NCBI GenBank assembly: GCA_035516965.1
Contig: DATIZR010000091.1
Location: 1-64,000 of the forward strand
Source of the DNA: Nitrospirota bacterium
GTDB taxonomy: Bacteria; Nitrospirota; UBA9217
Length of the DNA: 64,000 nt
Direction of reading: 5' to 3'
The notes beneath the pieces are model-generated. The model had not been told where the DNA came from. It made no database searches and was given only the letters and a program-made list of their open reading frames with translations. Positions 62,085-64,000 of this stretch are shown here, in pieces (position 1 is the first letter of the stretch; the number at the start of each line of letters is the position of its first letter). Position numbers and translations under genes: made by a program.

Positions 62085-62738
62085 CTACTTTCCGGGATAC
62101 CCGATCGTCTGCGCCAGCATGATCCGCTGCTCGGGCCGGAGCTTCATAGTGCGGGCAAGACCTGCCCGGTCAACGGAGCCGCGCACGACGGTGGCCAGCC
62201 GTTCCGACGCGCAGAAGAGATACACATTTTCCGCGATGAACCCCGTGTCAGCAGCCGCGTATCGTTCTCCATCTTCCGGGGAAGCCCCGCTCATCCGGGC
62301 CTGATCAGCGACATACACCAGGTTGATCGGCGCCTCCCTGACAAAGGCCTGGGTCCCGGTCATTGCCCGGATGTCCTCTGACAGGACCTGACGCAACAGG
62401 TGCTCTTTTGGCTCATAGAGGTAGAGGCCGTCCGCCGTCGCCACGTAGATGTCGATCTCCTGCCAGTTCCTTGCTGACGGAGCGGTCCGGTGCCCCGACT
62501 CGGGCCGGTTGATGCCGAAGGCGGCCCAGAGCAGGTTGGAAAGCACCTGCAGCGGCAGCTTTTCCGGGCTGAAGGACCGTCCGGAGCTTCTGTCTTTCAG
62601 CACCTGCATGAGCGGCCTGCCCCCCTGCATCTGCGGCTCCGGCAGGGGGACCGCCTTGCGCGCTTCGCCGGCCGGCGCAACAGCGGCGATGAAAAGGATT
62701 GTCACTATTGCGAGGAGGCTCGGGCATATTCTTTTCAT
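62085..62738 (-). CDS. Exported SagB/ThcOx-type nitroreductase
   Basis: 217 aa. Signal peptide MKRICPSLLAIVTILFIAAVAPAGEA, then LMQVLKDRSSGRSFSPEKLPLQVLSNLLWAAFGINRPESGHRTAPSARNWQEIDIYV, the SagB pattern; C-terminal AENVYLFCASERLATVVRGSVDR and MLAQTIGYPG. Periplasmic FMN enzyme of unknown substrate. Confidence 0.9.
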   Translation of the reverse strand: MKRICPSLLAIVTILFIAAVAPAGEARKAVPLPEPQMQGGRPLMQVLKDRSSGRSFSPEKLPLQVLSNLLWAAFGINRPESGHRTAPSARNWQEIDIYVATADGLYLYEPKEHLLRQVLSEDIRAMTGTQAFVREAPINLVYVADQARMSGASPEDGERYAAADTGFIAENVYLFCASERLATVVRGSVDRAGLARTMKLRPEQRIMLAQTIGYPGK

Positions 62739-63109
62739 GGGTCCCCTTCTCTTTCTGCGCGGGCCGCGGGCCCTGGCTCATGGCCGTTTCGGTTACAATA
62801 CCGCTCGTGATGAAGGGTGCTCGCATCCTCTTAGGATGGAACACCGTGCCACAATTCAAGAATAACGCGGAGGCCAGCAGTTGGCAAGGTCGGAAAGTGC
62901 TTGCACAATGTCGCGGACAGGATCCCGAACAGAACATTACGGCAAATTGCATGCTTGGTCCCGGAATGAAAATCTCTCAGAACTCTGCGGAGGGAAATTC
63001 AACAGAATGACAATGCCTTGTGGGGGCTTGTTTGTTTGCCGATAAAGAATTGCCTTGACCTGCTGCCGCCTCTCCCAAGGTATCCCGGGGCCGGCGCGGC
63101 AACAGGGGG
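62739..63109. other. Intergenic region
   Basis: About 370 bp without a supported gene or recognised element. Confidence 0.4.
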
Positions 63110-64000
63110 TCATGACATCGGTCCCAGCAGGCCCTCGATGGCCTTCCTGAGCATGGGGAGGGTATAGGGTTTCGGAACAACGCCCCGGAAACCATAGTCT
63201 GCATAGTTCGACATGATCGGGTCGTCGGAATACCCGCTCGACACGATGGCATTCACCTGGGGATCGATCAGGCGGATCTGCTCGATCGCCTCCCTGCCGC
63301 CCATTCCTCCGGGGATCGTCAGGTCCATGATGACGACCGAGAAGGACCTGCCTGCATCGCGGGCTGCGCGGTAGGCTGAAACGGCCTCTGCCCCGTCCCG
63401 GGCATAGGCGACCTCATAGCCGAGAGCGCCGAGGATGGCTCCGGTCGCAGATCGGACGATCTCCTCATCATCCATGATCAGGACGCGTCCCCTTCCCCTC
63501 GCGGCGGGGCGGGCGGAGCAGACGGGAGCCGGCGCGGCCTTCGCCTTTACCGCGGGAAGGAGGATTGTTACGTTTGCCCCCGTAACGGCGCCCGGTCCTA
63601 CGGAGATCATGCCGCCGTGGCGCCGCACGACCGAGTAGCTCGTGGCGAGCCCCATGCCGCTCGCGTTCTTCCTGGTCGTGAAATAGGGGTCGAAGACCTT
63701 GTCGCGGATCTCGGGGGGAATGCCCGGCCCCTGGTCCGCGAACGAAAGCTTTATATACGTCCCTGGCGCGGCCTCCGTCCCGTTTTCCGGTCCGATCGCG
63801 ACATTTGCGGCCTCCAGCCGGACGACGCCCCCCGCGGGCATCGCCTGGTCGGCGTTGATGACGATATTGCTCACGACCTGCCGGAGCTGCGCCTCATCCG
63901 CCTCCACTTCATGAAGGTCCGGGGCGATGGCGAACTCGAGGCGGGTGCGGGAGCCGCGGAGCGCGAACTCGGCCGCGCTCTTGACGACCTCGGCGAAGGG
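63110..64000 (-). CDS. Hybrid sensor histidine kinase, C-terminal part (5' end outside window)
   Basis: Frame open to the window end. Visible: HATPase (QLRQVVSNIVINADQAMP, FADQGPGIPPEIRDKVFDPYFTTRKNASGMGLATSYSVVRRHGG) and a receiver domain (VLIMDDEEIVR ... FSVVIMDLTIPGGMGG with phospho-Asp, VSSGYSDDPIM, KPYTLPMLRKAI). A start at 63907 shown by the first GTG is internal; the same frame continues upstream as PFAEVVKSAAEFAL. Confidence 0.92.
   Translation of the reverse strand, partial: PFAEVVKSAAEFALRGSRTRLEFAIAPDLHEVEADEAQLRQVVSNIVINADQAMPAGGVVRLEAANVAIGPENGTEAAPGTYIKLSFADQGPGIPPEIRDKVFDPYFTTRKNASGMGLATSYSVVRRHGGMISVGPGAVTGANVTILLPAVKAKAAPAPVCSARPAARGRGRVLIMDDEEIVRSATGAILGALGYEVAYARDGAEAVSAYRAARDAGRSFSVVIMDLTIPGGMGGREAIEQIRLIDPQVNAIVSSGYSDDPIMSNYADYGFRGVVPKPYTLPMLRKAIEGLLGPMS

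Noticed and set aside
62699-63010. 103-codon plus-strand frame upstream of the SagB-like gene
   Set aside because: No ribosome site, overlaps the start of the opposite gene, no family resemblance.
1-64000. CRISPR arrays and rRNA genes
   Set aside because: No regularly spaced direct repeats and no rRNA sequence were seen; the only tandem array is the coding hexanucleotide at 56464-56523.

Overview
The window is about 60% G+C and densely coded, mostly on the minus strand. It looks like the chromosome of a diderm bacterium: it carries a Tol-Pal system, an RND metal pump with outer-membrane channel, lipoproteins, an LPS/lipoprotein-type ABC exporter pair and hybrid histidine kinases. The mix of a B12-dependent ribonucleotide reductase, a MoeA with a fused substrate-binding-like domain, cysteine-bearing PAS kinases and probable UGA-selenocysteine genes fits a Desulfobacterota/Nitrospirota-type anaerobe or facultative anaerobe. 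That placement is inference; no rRNA is present.

Layout. 1-0.9 kb: 3' end of a tyrosine-recombinase gene abutting tRNA-Glu, then tRNA-Lys, the right edge of an integrated element lying to the left. 1-5.3 kb: purA, serA and a class V aminotransferase (probable serine pathway). 5.5-8.7 kb: a DUF1573 gene interrupted by an in-frame TGA followed by a SECIS-like hairpin, a stand-alone MshEN-domain protein, a TtcA-like tRNA thiolase, an H1-like Lys-rich protein and a small protein. 8.9-11.6 kb: nrdJ with a consensus promoter, two NrdR boxes 32 bp apart and a terminator-like hairpin in its leader. 11.8-14.7 kb: YdcF-like protein, bacteriohemerythrin, UspA, kinase-like protein. 14.9-19.2 kb (plus strand): scpA, HEAT-repeat protein, scpB, a ParA/MinD-type ATPase and a J-domain/HTH protein. 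19.7-25.5 kb: CusCBA-type heavy-metal efflux operon. 25.8-29.7 kb: tesA-ybbP-ybbA. 29.9-31.4 kb: pal-cpoB. 31.6-33.5 kb: a small peptide gene with two in-frame TGA codons and a GGTC-loop SECIS-like hairpin, a radical SAM/SPASM enzyme and a nitroreductase. 33.5-38.4 kb: complete pentose-phosphate operon rpiB-gnd-tal-zwf-pgl. 38.5-44.7 kb: YyaL-like thioredoxin protein, a small unknown, and tolQ-tolR-tolA-tolB. 44.8-49.3 kb: two MoeA-type genes and a thioredoxin reductase. 49.5-57.7 kb: hybrid kinase, nitroreductase, a GxxExxY gene relic between 23-bp inverted repeats, alcohol dehydrogenase, and a giant DUF748/AsmA-like protein with an OmpA-like tail. 57.9-60.6 kb: an AT-richer array of small genes separated by integron attC-like sites. 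60.6-64 kb: DUF3795 protein, nitrilase-family amidohydrolase, SagB-like oxidoreductase, and a hybrid kinase cut by the window end.

Most notable are (1) the peptide/radical SAM/nitroreductase operon, whose precursor appears to end C-x-x-Sec-x-x-Sec; (2) the DUF1573 gene whose single in-frame TGA replaces the conserved Cys of an SCGCT motif and is followed at the right distance by a perfect hairpin; and (3) the gene-cassette array without a visible integron integrase. The two TGA cases are independent and support each other: each has an interpretable protein context and a hairpin loop starting with G, 17-26 nt after a TGA.
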